NCBI GenBank assembly: GCA_947653315.1
Contig: CANTGP010000132.1
Span: 1-7,926, forward strand
Source: an uncultured Lachnospiraceae bacterium
Lineage (GTDB): Bacteria; Bacillota; Clostridia; Lachnospirales; Lachnospiraceae
Length of the DNA: 7,926 nucleotides
Reading direction: 5' to 3'
The notes below the pieces were generated by a model. It was not told the origin of the DNA and did not search any database. It saw only the letters and a program-made list of their open reading frames with translations. Each line of letters opens with the position of its first letter. Position 1 is the first letter of the stretch. A program made the position numbers and the translations under genes. Shown here in pieces: positions 1 to 5,757 of this stretch.

Positions 1-862
1 ACACCTCAGGCACCCCCAGCCGGCACAGCCCTTTTGTCAGTTTCCCTTCCGTAAATGCAAAAAAACTCCGCAACAGCTCCGAGGGATAATTTGCCCCTAC
101 AATGGTCAGCCAGAAAATCCCCAACAGAAGCAAAAACATTACCGGTACCGCCGTCCATTTTCCCGTAAAAATCCGGTCCTTCCTGCGGTCGGCATCCAAA
201 TAACCGGCATCCCCGTATTCCACCAGTCCGTGGCACAGCTTCGCTGCGGCATCTTCCCCGCTTTTTCCCTGCCAGTCTCCCATACCCCCGCCTTCCCGTT
301 TCTTCGCCACTTCATTAATGGCGCGGTATACTTCCCCGATTCCCACACCGCTCCTCGCTGCCGTTCCCACCACCGGAACGCCCAATCTCTCCTGCAGCCC
401 ATGCAAATCAATCCGTATCCGCTTCTTCTCTGCCTCGTCCATCAAGTTCACACAGACTACCACCCGTTTCGTCAGTCCCAACACCTGCAGGACCAGTCCC
501 ATACTCCGCTCCAGACATACCGCATCACAGACCACCGCCACCACATCAGGAATGCCGGAACAGATAAAGTCCTTTGCCACTTCCTCCTCCGCCGAACGCG
601 TATGTAACGAATAACAGCCGGGAATATCCACCAGCACATATCCCTGCCTCCCGCATGATGCATACCCCTGCGCGCTTGCCACCGTCTTGCCCGCCCAATT
701 CCCGGTATGCTGGTGCAGACCTGTCATGACATTAAATACCGTACTCTTTCCTACATTGGGGTTTCCTGCCAGCGCCACGATAATATCGTCCTTTTTCTTC
801 TTTTTTATTTCCAGCCCGCAGTCGATTGCACCGATTCCCATCGAAACATTACTCAGTCCCAT
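1..862 (-). CDS. feoB: Ferrous iron transport protein B (FeoB), N-terminal part, cut by window edge
   Basis: GTP-dependent ferrous iron permease of the inner membrane; only the first 287 residues are present because the frame runs off the left edge without a stop. The cytosolic G domain spans about residues 26-185: G1 P-loop GNPNVGKST (33-41), G2 loop GNWAGKTV (54-61), G3 DIPG (79-82), G4 NLMD (139-142) and a G5-type TAAR (167-170). A helical linker/GDI region follows, then the first membrane helix at about 236-256. A roughly 30-residue N-terminal extension with five consecutive lysines (20-24) precedes the G domain, as I recall for clostridial FeoB proteins. The start at 862 has a purine-rich GGGGGAG nine bases upstream; the next in-frame ATG (841) has none. 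The first 14 nt overlap the end of feoA, so translation is probably coupled. Identification is very secure; the permease half lies outside the window. Confidence 0.96.
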   Translation of the reverse strand, partial: MGLSNVSMGIGAIDCGLEIKKKKKDDIIVALAGNPNVGKSTVFNVMTGLHQHTGNWAGKTVASAQGYASCGRQGYVLVDIPGCYSLHTRSAEEEVAKDFICSGIPDVVAVVCDAVCLERSMGLVLQVLGLTKRVVVCVNLMDEAEKKRIRIDLHGLQERLGVPVVGTAARSGVGIGEVYRAINEVAKKREGGGMGDWQGKSGEDAAAKLCHGLVEYGDAGYLDADRRKDRIFTGKWTAVPVMFLLLLGIFWLTIVGANYPSELLRSFFAFTEGKLTKGLCRLGVPEV

Positions 863-1121
863 TTTCTTCCGCTCCCCCTTCCGTTTCCACGCTTATTTTT
901 CCCGCATCCCCGTTCCTAAGGGCGATTAACGTCTGTTTTACGAAATATGCCGCCGGGTCCCCGAAAGGACTGCCATAAACACGTTCGATACGTCCCCCCT
1001 GCACAAATCCCATATCCTTAAGCCGCTGTCCGATATCTTCCGCCACATGCATCTCCACGATTCTTCCCCATTGTCCCGCATGCAGTTCATCCAGTCTGCA
1101 AATTTTTTTCCCCATTCCCAT
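849..1121 (-). CDS. feoA: Ferrous iron transport protein A (FeoA)
   Basis: Small cytosolic SH3-like partner of FeoB, 90 residues, a normal length for a stand-alone FeoA. The diagnostic C-terminal half is present: an LKDMGFVQGGRIE stretch (about residues 35-47), then SPFGDPAAYFV and a TLIALRNGDAGKI segment, which in this family form the hydrophobic FeoA core. The frame is open to 1181, but ATG 1121 is chosen because GGAGG lies six bases upstream of it, whereas the upstream extension would run through the terminator hairpin of the preceding gene. Its stop codon lies inside the beginning of feoB (14-nt overlap), the usual feoA-feoB arrangement. The 80 nt upstream hold that terminator, a Fur-like palindrome and a possible -10, which suggests separate, iron-responsive transcription; this regulation is inferred. 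Confidence 0.95.
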   Translation of the reverse strand: MGMGKKICRLDELHAGQWGRIVEMHVAEDIGQRLKDMGFVQGGRIERVYGSPFGDPAAYFVKQTLIALRNGDAGKISVETEGGAEENGTE

Positions 1122-1140
1122 TTCCTTCCTCCATGCGCTC

Positions 1141-1155
1141 TTTATATCATTATGC
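1141..1155 (-). promoter_or_regulatory. Possible Fur-like box and -10 element ahead of feoA
   Basis: On the minus strand this A/T-rich 15-mer, GCATAATGATATAAA, matches the 7-1-7 Fur/Per-type consensus TTATAATnATTATAA at 9 of 14 positions. It contains TATAAA as a potential -10, but no good -35 can be found at 16-18 bp because that place is taken by the terminator stem. The position, between the upstream terminator and the feoA ribosome binding site, fits an iron-repressed promoter. The match is imperfect and A/T-rich, so chance is a real alternative. Confidence 0.33.
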
Positions 1156-1189
1156 AAAAAAACAGGGACGGTTCTCACCATCCCTGTTT
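1156..1189 (-). terminator. Intrinsic terminator of the flavin reductase–rubredoxin gene
   Basis: On the minus strand a perfect 9-bp stem (AAACAGGGA pairing with TCCCTGTTT) encloses a 12-nt loop in which two further G-C pairs can form after one mismatch. It is followed at once by a run of seven T. It begins 12 nt after the stop of the upstream gene and ends about 35 nt before the feoA start, so it should separate the two transcription units, or meter read-through into feoAB. Confidence 0.88.
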
Positions 1190-1201
1190 CCTGAAGCGTG
1201 T

Positions 1202-1897
1202 TTACAAACTGCCGTCCGCACGTTTAAATTTATCCGTCCCTACTCCGCAGACGGGACACCGGAACCCTTCCGGCAGCGGTCCTTCATGAACATACCCGCA
1301 TACCTGGCAGATATATTTTTCCTGTCCGGCATCTTTTCCCTGTCCGTTCCCCGTAACGGCATCCGCAGCCGTGCCGTCTTTACCGCCTTCTCCTTCCTCC
1401 GGCAGATACGTCGGCGCATTTTTCGGGCTTTTTCCTTTTACTACCTTATGGTAATAAGCATAGGTCATGGCATCACCCATTCCCCCGTATACGGCGCCAT
1501 CCAAAACCTCGCCTAAAAATACCGTATGGGTCGATGTCTCCATCCGGTCCACTACCCTGCATACCACATAACCGCAGGTATGCTTCACCACGGGCATCCC
1601 CTGCACCGTCTCATAATCCACGGACCGGAACTTATCCGTATCCCTGCCGGAACGGAAACCGAAATTCCCGATCAGTCCCGCATCCGAATCCTCCGCCAAA
1701 ATGGAAAATGCAAATTTCCCCGTTTTCCCGATACAGCCGTTCGTATAATTATCATGGTTAATACTCACCGCCACCGTGGCAGGGCTGGAAGTCACCTGCA
1801 TAATACTGTTGGCAATACAACCCGTAGGACGATCCCCGTCCATCGTACTGACAATATAAACCCCGTATGACATATTCCGAAAAACCGATGTATCCAT
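1202..1897 (-). CDS. Flavin reductase–rubredoxin fusion (high-molecular-weight rubredoxin, Hrb-like)
   Basis: Cytosolic redox protein of 231 residues. The N-terminal part (about 1-155) is an FMN-binding flavin reductase-like domain: note MSYGVYIVST near the start, GCIANSIMQVTSSP, VSINHDNYT, an FGFRSGRDTDKF stretch and the family-typical end YYHKVVKGKSPKNAPTY. A Gly/Asp/Glu-rich linker (about 166-193) leads to a C-terminal rubredoxin-type iron site with CxxCGY (C197, C200) and CPVCG (C214, C217). The 13-residue spacing is short, like the rubredoxin domain of rubrerythrin rather than a full rubredoxin. The architecture resembles Hrb of Moorella thermoacetica, which passes NADH electrons to the flavodiiron protein FprA for O2 or NO reduction; the partner here is unknown. 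ATG 1897 is chosen for AAAGGAG four bases upstream; the in-frame extension to 1948 lacks such a site. It ends in a strong terminator and lies upstream of feoAB. Confidence 0.9.
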   Translation of the reverse strand: MDTSVFRNMSYGVYIVSTMDGDRPTGCIANSIMQVTSSPATVAVSINHDNYTNGCIGKTGKFAFSILAEDSDAGLIGNFGFRSGRDTDKFRSVDYETVQGMPVVKHTCGYVVCRVVDRMETSTHTVFLGEVLDGAVYGGMGDAMTYAYYHKVVKGKSPKNAPTYLPEEGEGGKDGTAADAVTGNGQGKDAGQEKYICQVCGYVHEGPLPEGFRCPVCGVGTDKFKRADGSL

Positions 1898-2040
1898 AAT
1901 ACTCCTTTCCGCGCTCCGCACATGGATGATTCCGACTCTTATATGCATAAATCCCGTATCTTTTTATTTTACCCCGAACACACGGATTCTTGCAGAAATT
2001 TATCCCCAATCCGAAATTTTTTCCGTCCGGGACACAATAC

Positions 2041-2052
2041 CGCCGCCGCCGC
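2041..2052 (-). repeat. Short GCG trinucleotide run after the aldo/keto reductase stop
   Basis: Four tandem GCG units follow directly on the TAA stop of the aldo/keto reductase gene on the minus strand. I see no stem with a T-run near it, so it is not part of a recognisable terminator. It may be only a chance G/C-rich stretch. Confidence 0.5.
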
Positions 2053-3060
2053 TTACAGAAAAGTCTTATAATCCTCATAATTTTTCTTAAGCAGCGACGG
2101 TGTATCCAGGCCGTAAGGACATTTTCCCTTGCATTTCCCGCAATGCAGGCAGTTCTCGATTTTCTTCATTTTCTCCTGCCATTCCTCCCCCAGATACCCT
2201 TCTTTGGGCGCACGCCGCAGAAGCAGACTCATCCTCGCACAGTTATTGATTTCAATTCCTGCCGGACAGGGCATACAATAACCGCAGCCCCTACAAAAAT
2301 CCCCTGCCAGTTCCGCCTTTTCCTTTTGGATTTCCTCCTCCATCTGCGCGGTCAGCACCGGCGGATTTTCCTGATAGGACAGAAATTCATCCAATTCTTT
2401 CTCCTTTTGGATACCCCATATGGGCGCCACATGGTCAAACTGCGCCATATAGGCATAAGCGAGGGCAGAATTGGTAATCAGTCCGCCCGACAGGGCTTTC
2501 ATTGCAATAAATCCCATATCCGCCTCTTTGCACATACGGACAATTTCCAAATCCGGCTCCCCGGCAAGATAGGAAAACGGAAACTGCATGGTTTCATACA
2601 GACCGGATTCCACCGCTTCCTTCGCCACGGCCAGCCTGTGGTTGGTAATGCCGATGTGACGGATTTTCCCCTGCGCCTTTGCCTCCAAGGCAGCCTCGTA
2701 TAACCCGGTTCCGTCCCCCGGCTTCGGACAAAACGCCGGATTGTGGAACTGGTAAATATCTATGTAATCCGTTTGAAGCATCTGCAGGCTCGTATCCAAA
2801 TCCTTCCAAAATCCTTCCGCATCCTGCGCTCCTGTTTTTGTACTGATGATAATCTTATCCCTCGTATATGCAAATGAGGCTCCCAACTTCTCCTCGCTGT
2901 CCGTATACCACCTGGCCGTATCGAAATAATTGACGCCGTTATAAAAGGCTTTCTGCAGCAGGTAAACCGCTTCTTTTTTGGACACGCGCTGTACCGGCAG
3001 CGCGCCGAACCCGTTTTTGCTAACTACAAGTCCCGTTTTTCCCAACGTAACTTTCTGCAT
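2053..3060 (-). CDS. Aldo/keto reductase with C-terminal 2x[4Fe-4S] ferredoxin domain
   Basis: NAD(P)H-dependent oxidoreductase of 335 residues, cytosolic. The N-terminal TIM-barrel (about 1-240) carries the aldo/keto reductase tetrad: D47 (FDTA), Y52, K75 (STKTG) and H106 (QFHN). A QGKIRHIGITNH stretch and a MKALSGG motif are also typical of the family. The C-terminal tail holds two cysteine clusters, C256-C259-C262-C265 followed by P, and C304-C307-C310-C314 followed by P, matching the ferredoxin-like extension common in clostridial members. An electron-transfer role for the clusters is inferred; the natural substrate cannot be told. The start at 3060 has a perfect AAGGAGG about six bases upstream. 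It is the last gene of the putative YitT-led operon, 68 nt after the small 77-residue gene, with no obvious terminator behind it. Confidence 0.94.
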   Translation of the reverse strand: MQKVTLGKTGLVVSKNGFGALPVQRVSKKEAVYLLQKAFYNGVNYFDTARWYTDSEEKLGASFAYTRDKIIISTKTGAQDAEGFWKDLDTSLQMLQTDYIDIYQFHNPAFCPKPGDGTGLYEAALEAKAQGKIRHIGITNHRLAVAKEAVESGLYETMQFPFSYLAGEPDLEIVRMCKEADMGFIAMKALSGGLITNSALAYAYMAQFDHVAPIWGIQKEKELDEFLSYQENPPVLTAQMEEEIQKEKAELAGDFCRGCGYCMPCPAGIEINNCARMSLLLRRAPKEGYLGEEWQEKMKKIENCLHCGKCKGKCPYGLDTPSLLKKNYEDYKTFL

Positions 3061-3090
3061 GTTTTCCCTCCTTTTTCCGGATATCCCTTG

Positions 3091-3129
3091 CTTTTGCCGT
3101 AACTATTCATTCTCCTTACCTTTTGCCGT
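3091..3129 (-). repeat. Direct repeat of a 10-mer in the leader of the aldo/keto reductase gene
   Basis: ACGGCAAAAG occurs twice on the minus strand (3129-3120 and 3100-3091), 29 bp apart start to start, in the 68-nt gap between the 77-residue gene and the aldo/keto reductase. The first copy touches the stop codon. Roughly three helical turns of spacing would suit a dimeric binding site, but this is speculation and a chance duplicate is possible. Confidence 0.4.
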
Positions 3130-3362
3130 CACTGTCCCATCAATTCTTTCATTTCCTGCAATAATTCCAAATCACCGGGCTGGACCTTGATGTTTGCCGT
3201 CATTTCTTCCCCTTCCGGGTTCTTCACCGTAATCTCGATTACGCTTCCTTCCCGCACCCCTTTTGCCATGGCTGCTTTCAGGAAAGCCGCAAATTTCGGG
3301 TGCTGTCTGTGAAACTCGTTTTTCAGGTTCATAATTTTCATCATGGATGCAGGATTCATCAT
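3129..3362 (-). CDS. Small uncharacterised protein, 77 residues
   Basis: A short, probably cytosolic protein with no signal peptide or membrane segment. The N-terminal half is Met- and Lys-rich and likely helical (NPASMMKIMNLKNEF, then HPKFAAFLKAA). The second half looks like a small beta unit (SVIEITVKNPEGE, then TANIKV), closed by an acidic helix containing DLELLQEMKEL. I recognise the style as one found in short hypothetical proteins of Clostridia, but I know no function. Two adjacent ATGs (3362 and 3359) are available; a purine-rich AAAGGAAAAGG lies upstream. It sits 21 nt after the deacetylase homologue and 68 nt before the aldo/keto reductase, tight enough to be co-transcribed. Composition and close packing argue that it is real rather than a chance frame. 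Confidence 0.82.
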   Translation of the reverse strand: MMNPASMMKIMNLKNEFHRQHPKFAAFLKAAMAKGVREGSVIEITVKNPEGEEMTANIKVQPGDLELLQEMKELMGQ

Positions 3363-3383
3363 ATGCCCTTTTCCTTTCCTATC

Positions 3384-4217
3384 CTATCTGTTTTCCCCGA
3401 CGGTTCCGCCCGCCAGCCGCGCAAAAGTACCGCCCTTTACCTCAATCACCCTTTCGTCCTCCACCGCCAGCCATGCGTTCATGGCGGAAGGATTATAAAC
3501 ACCCGTACCGTCTGCCGTAAACTGTAAATTCCCGCACACACTCATGTAATCGATGATTTCTATATTGGTGGCATACCAAATGTCTTCCCTGCCTCCCATA
3601 TATTCGCAGAATTCCTCAATGACATTCCAATTGCCATCCTTTTCAAACTCATAGCTGTGTCCCCACACATACATCAGTTTCAAATACTGTTTCTTGGAAA
3701 ATCCCGCGAAAAACCTTGCTTTTTCCATCAGCCCCGCATCGTTGTGGTGGCAGGTCGGACGCCATTCCATGGGGTCTTTTGGCAGGGCATAATCGTCCGC
3801 GCATTCTATCACCCTTCCATACGCGATTCCCAGCTTTCGGAACAGCTCCTTAATCTCCTGGCTGTAAGAACCGTTGGGATACGCATGGCCCCTTACCGGA
3901 TAGCCCGTCAGCGATTCCAGCCCCTTCCGATCCTCCAAAATCTCCGCCGCCGCTTCCGTCAGCGGACACCGGGCGATTGTGGGATGGGTGTAGCTGTGCG
4001 TCGCAATCTCATGCCCCTTGTACAGTTCCGCCAACTGCCGTTTTTCCAATCGCTCCGGGTGGTTTTCGTTCATAAGCCCGTAGTTAATGTTAAAGGTACC
4101 CCTTATCCCGTATTTGTTAAATATCTCCACAAGCCTGACATCCTCTTTCTTCCCGTCGTCATAACTCATGGTCAATGCCTTTGCCTTTCCTCCCGGAAAA
4201 CAATGATATACTTTCAT
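3384..4217 (-). CDS. Polysaccharide deacetylase family protein (CE4/NodB homology), cytoplasmic
   Basis: 277 residues with a divergent NodB fold. Motif 1 is TMSYDDG (D20, D21) instead of TFDDG. Motif 2 is HSYTHP (H74, H78), giving the usual Asp-His-His metal site with D21. The motif 3 region is RGHAYPNGSY (109-118), where the canonical form is RxPY/FG. The later part has EWRPTCHHND (151-160) and WGHSYEFE (185-192), which probably supply the remaining catalytic histidine. There is no signal peptide or membrane anchor, so peptidoglycan deacetylation outside the cell is unlikely; an intracellular N-acyl sugar or another amide substrate is more plausible, but this is inferred. The start at 4217 has GGGAGGAG a few bases upstream. 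It follows the YitT-family gene by 24 nt, pointing to one transcript. Confidence 0.88.
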   Translation of the reverse strand: MKVYHCFPGGKAKALTMSYDDGKKEDVRLVEIFNKYGIRGTFNINYGLMNENHPERLEKRQLAELYKGHEIATHSYTHPTIARCPLTEAAAEILEDRKGLESLTGYPVRGHAYPNGSYSQEIKELFRKLGIAYGRVIECADDYALPKDPMEWRPTCHHNDAGLMEKARFFAGFSKKQYLKLMYVWGHSYEFEKDGNWNVIEEFCEYMGGREDIWYATNIEIIDYMSVCGNLQFTADGTGVYNPSAMNAWLAVEDERVIEVKGGTFARLAGGTVGENR

Positions 4218-4241
4218 GGAACTCCTCCCTTCCTGACTGCC

Positions 4242-5102
4242 TTAATCCGTCGGCTTTTGGTAAAAACGTCCCGAAAGTTCGTCCGTCTTCACCTCATTGA
4301 TAAATGCCCCTTCGTCCGCCTTTCTTACCGCCTGCGCCACCTTTTTTACTTCTTCCCTCGATACCACCGAATAAACCACATTCCGTTCACAATGTTCATA
4401 AGACCCCTTTCCTTCCAGTATCGTTGCCCCATGGTTGCTTACGGCAAAAATCGCATCGCAGATTTCCTCCGGTTTATCCGTAACGATAAAGAAGGTCTGT
4501 TTTTGGTACCTTTTATACAGGACATGAAGCACCTGTGTGGAAGCGTATTGAAAAATAATGGAATAAAGCGCCTTATCCCAGCCAAACAAAATTCCCGCAA
4601 TGGAAAGTATCACAATATTAATTCCCAAAATCAGGTTCCACGAATCCATTCCCTTCTTTTCCGAAAGGTAAATGGAAATAAAATCCGTTCCGCCGGTAGT
4701 CGCATTCATCATCAGACACATGCTGATTCCCAGCCCGTTTAAGATACCGCCGAAAATACTGATGAGCAGAATATCGTACGTAATCACCTGTGCCGGTATA
4801 ATATCCGTCAGGAAACTGGTCAGGACAATCACCAAACAGGAATACAGGGTAAATTTCTTACCGATAAACCGGAATCCCATGTACACGGGAATCGCATTTA
4901 ACAGCAGGTTAATCACCGAATAGGGAACCTCAATCCCCAAATACCTTTCAAATATCGTTTGGAACAGAATGGTCAGCCCCGTTGCCCCGCCCGGATACAA
5001 CCCGCCCGTCCTGACAAACGACTTAATGTTCAGCGCCATCAGGCACGCCGCCACGCATATTACGATAATCCGTTTGATATCCTGTTTGAAATTAAACTTC
5101 AT
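4242..5102 (-). CDS. YitT-family membrane protein (DUF161 + DUF2179)
   Basis: Integral membrane protein of 286 residues, function not established for the family. Hydrophobic segments lie at about 11-30, 41-52, 61-78, 84-101, 110-131, 156-174 and 178-196. Family signatures include RTGGLYPGGATGL (31-43) in the first half and TTGGTDFISIYLSEKKG (135-151) after the central helices. The C-terminal soluble domain (about 203-280) matches the DUF2179 pattern, with FFIVTD, HGATILEGKGSY and a VVYSVVSREE strand/helix. The start at 5102 is the only in-frame choice; its own ribosome binding site is poor (GGGAG about 12 bases away, then GCGGAAAG). A short upstream ORF with a better site overlaps the start. 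It appears to be the first structural gene of a four-gene operon driven from the -10 at 5218-5210. Confidence 0.93.
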   Translation of the reverse strand: MKFNFKQDIKRIIVICVAACLMALNIKSFVRTGGLYPGGATGLTILFQTIFERYLGIEVPYSVINLLLNAIPVYMGFRFIGKKFTLYSCLVIVLTSFLTDIIPAQVITYDILLISIFGGILNGLGISMCLMMNATTGGTDFISIYLSEKKGMDSWNLILGINIVILSIAGILFGWDKALYSIIFQYASTQVLHVLYKRYQKQTFFIVTDKPEEICDAIFAVSNHGATILEGKGSYEHCERNVVYSVVSREEVKKVAQAVRKADEGAFINEVKTDELSGRFYQKPTD

Positions 5103-5166
5103 CTTTCCGCTTCTCCCTCTGTCTTCTGCAGAATATGTCTTTTTCTTTTTTCATTGTGCGGCACAT
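5092..5166 (-). CDS. Putative 24-codon leader ORF overlapping the YitT-family start
   Basis: In the leader of the YitT-family gene an ATG at 5166 follows AGGA with a five-base spacing. It opens a frame of 24 codons whose TAA (5094-5092) lies just inside the downstream gene, in a different frame, giving an 11-nt overlap. The predicted peptide is strongly basic (MCRTMKKEKD at the start, then CRRQREKRKDEV). The downstream gene has a weak ribosome binding site of its own, so a coupling or leader-peptide role is conceivable. The frame is short enough to be chance, and no homology was checked. Confidence 0.35.
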   Translation of the reverse strand: MCRTMKKEKDIFCRRQREKRKDEV

Positions 5167-5209
5167 CTTATTCCTGCCCTGGAATCAGGAAACAAATAAC
5201 CTCTTGCCT

Positions 5210-5218
5210 ATTATACCA
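5210..5218 (-). promoter_or_regulatory. Extended -10 promoter of the YitT-led operon
   Basis: The minus strand reads TGGTATAAT, a perfect extended -10 (TGn + TATAAT). The region 17 bp upstream (TGGCGG) is a poor -35, which extended -10 promoters tolerate. It lies in the 147-nt gap after the PH-like gene, about 110 nt upstream of the YitT-family start. That leaves a leader of roughly 100 nt holding a 6-bp hairpin (TTCCTG/CAGGAA) and the small upstream ORF. Confidence 0.7.
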
Positions 5219-5249
5219 AACATTCCCGGAAACCGCCATAATTTTTCCG

Positions 5250-5705
5250 TCATATGCCCTTACACTTATGGAATGCCCTTATAAATTTCCTTGTCCCGGA
5301 AGCCGGTTTATGGAAATATATGAAATCTTTCCTTCCTTGTTCCGTATGATAATAAAGCACGAAAAACGTCTTCCGCACATTTTTTTCTCTCCTCCCGCCC
5401 GGCAGGGACACAATTCCCCCGAAAAAACCCAAAACCGCCGATAAAAGATAGGTACCCGTGGATTCGCCCCCGCCGGTCTGTATGTATGAAGTTTCCGTCT
5501 TCACCTCAATATCATCGATTTCCTTTAATACAAAGTCAAAGTGGGTTTCAAAGGTTCCGTCATAATTATCCTCCAAAACATATAAATGCTGTTTCGTCAA
5601 AACCAGGCTGCATTCACAGTCCGGGTAATTATTGTTGGGCGGCACAAGCCTGGTATCCACCTGTGCAACAACCTCCTGTCCTCTGTATTCCTCTTTTCCG
5701 CTCAT
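5250..5705 (-). CDS. Uncharacterised protein with PH/GRAM-like pattern and hydrophobic insert
   Basis: 151 residues; I do not recognise a named family. The first half shows strand-rich segments resembling bacterial PH or GRAM domains: CSLVLTKQHLYVLEDN (32-47), then FDFVLKEIDDIEVK (56-69). A Gly-rich turn (77-85) and a hydrophobic stretch of 17 residues (86-102, YLLSAVLGFF then GGIVSLP) follow, then basic residues (GRREKNVRK) and the remaining strands FFVLYYH and DFIYFHKP with a closing helix. The insert could be a membrane-dipping loop between two strands; that is inferred. ATG 5705 is chosen because GGGAGG lies about seven bases upstream; an alternative in-frame TTG at 5765 has no such site and lies before the terminator. 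No partner gene is obvious: a terminator precedes it and the YitT promoter follows it. Confidence 0.83.
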   Translation of the reverse strand: MSGKEEYRGQEVVAQVDTRLVPPNNNYPDCECSLVLTKQHLYVLEDNYDGTFETHFDFVLKEIDDIEVKTETSYIQTGGGESTGTYLLSAVLGFFGGIVSLPGGRREKNVRKTFFVLYYHTEQGRKDFIYFHKPASGTRKFIRAFHKCKGI

Positions 5706-5721
5706 TTCCTTTCCTCCCTCC

Positions 5722-5753
5722 AAAAAAGAGACCGGATCACTCCGGTATCTTTT
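5722..5753 (-). terminator. Intrinsic terminator of the GH13 gene
   Basis: The minus strand folds into a 13-position stem with one mismatch (arms AAAAGATACCGGA and TCCGGTCTCTTTT) and a GTGA tetraloop, ending in a run of six T. It starts four bases after the GH13 stop codon. It ends only about 16 nt before the ATG of the next gene and abuts its ribosome binding site, so that gene needs read-through or a promoter inside the GH13 3' end; none is evident. Confidence 0.88.
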
Positions 5754-5757
5754 ATCC

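Noticed and set aside
1122..1181. Upstream extension of FeoA by 20 residues to position 1181
   Set aside because: It would begin inside the terminator hairpin, adds residues without family resemblance, and ignores the GGAGG that fits ATG 1121.
1898..2052. Promoter for the flavin reductase–rubredoxin gene
   Set aside because: TAAAAT and CATATAAG elements occur, but none has an acceptable -35 or an extended -10; A/T-rich chance matches are likely. Co-transcription with the upstream operon is equally possible.
1990..2703. Plus-strand open frame of 237 codons antisense to the aldo/keto reductase
   Set aside because: The opposite strand encodes the catalytic tetrad and two Fe-S clusters; this frame shows no recognisable motif or ribosome binding site and is a shadow.
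3024..3110. 28-codon upstream ORF overlapping the aldo/keto reductase start
   Set aside because: Its GGAG lies only one base from the ATG, too close for normal initiation, and the aldo/keto reductase has a perfect site of its own, so no coupling is needed.
3657..4742. Long plus-strand open frame of 361 codons antisense to the deacetylase homologue and the YitT-family gene
   Set aside because: It crosses two well-supported minus-strand genes, its translation is Arg/His/Pro-rich without domain signatures, and it mirrors the G/C-rich third positions of the real genes.
5226..5248. Hairpin CGGAAA/TTTCCG after the PH-like gene as a terminator
   Set aside because: Only 6 bp with an 11-nt loop and no T-run afterwards; too weak to call.
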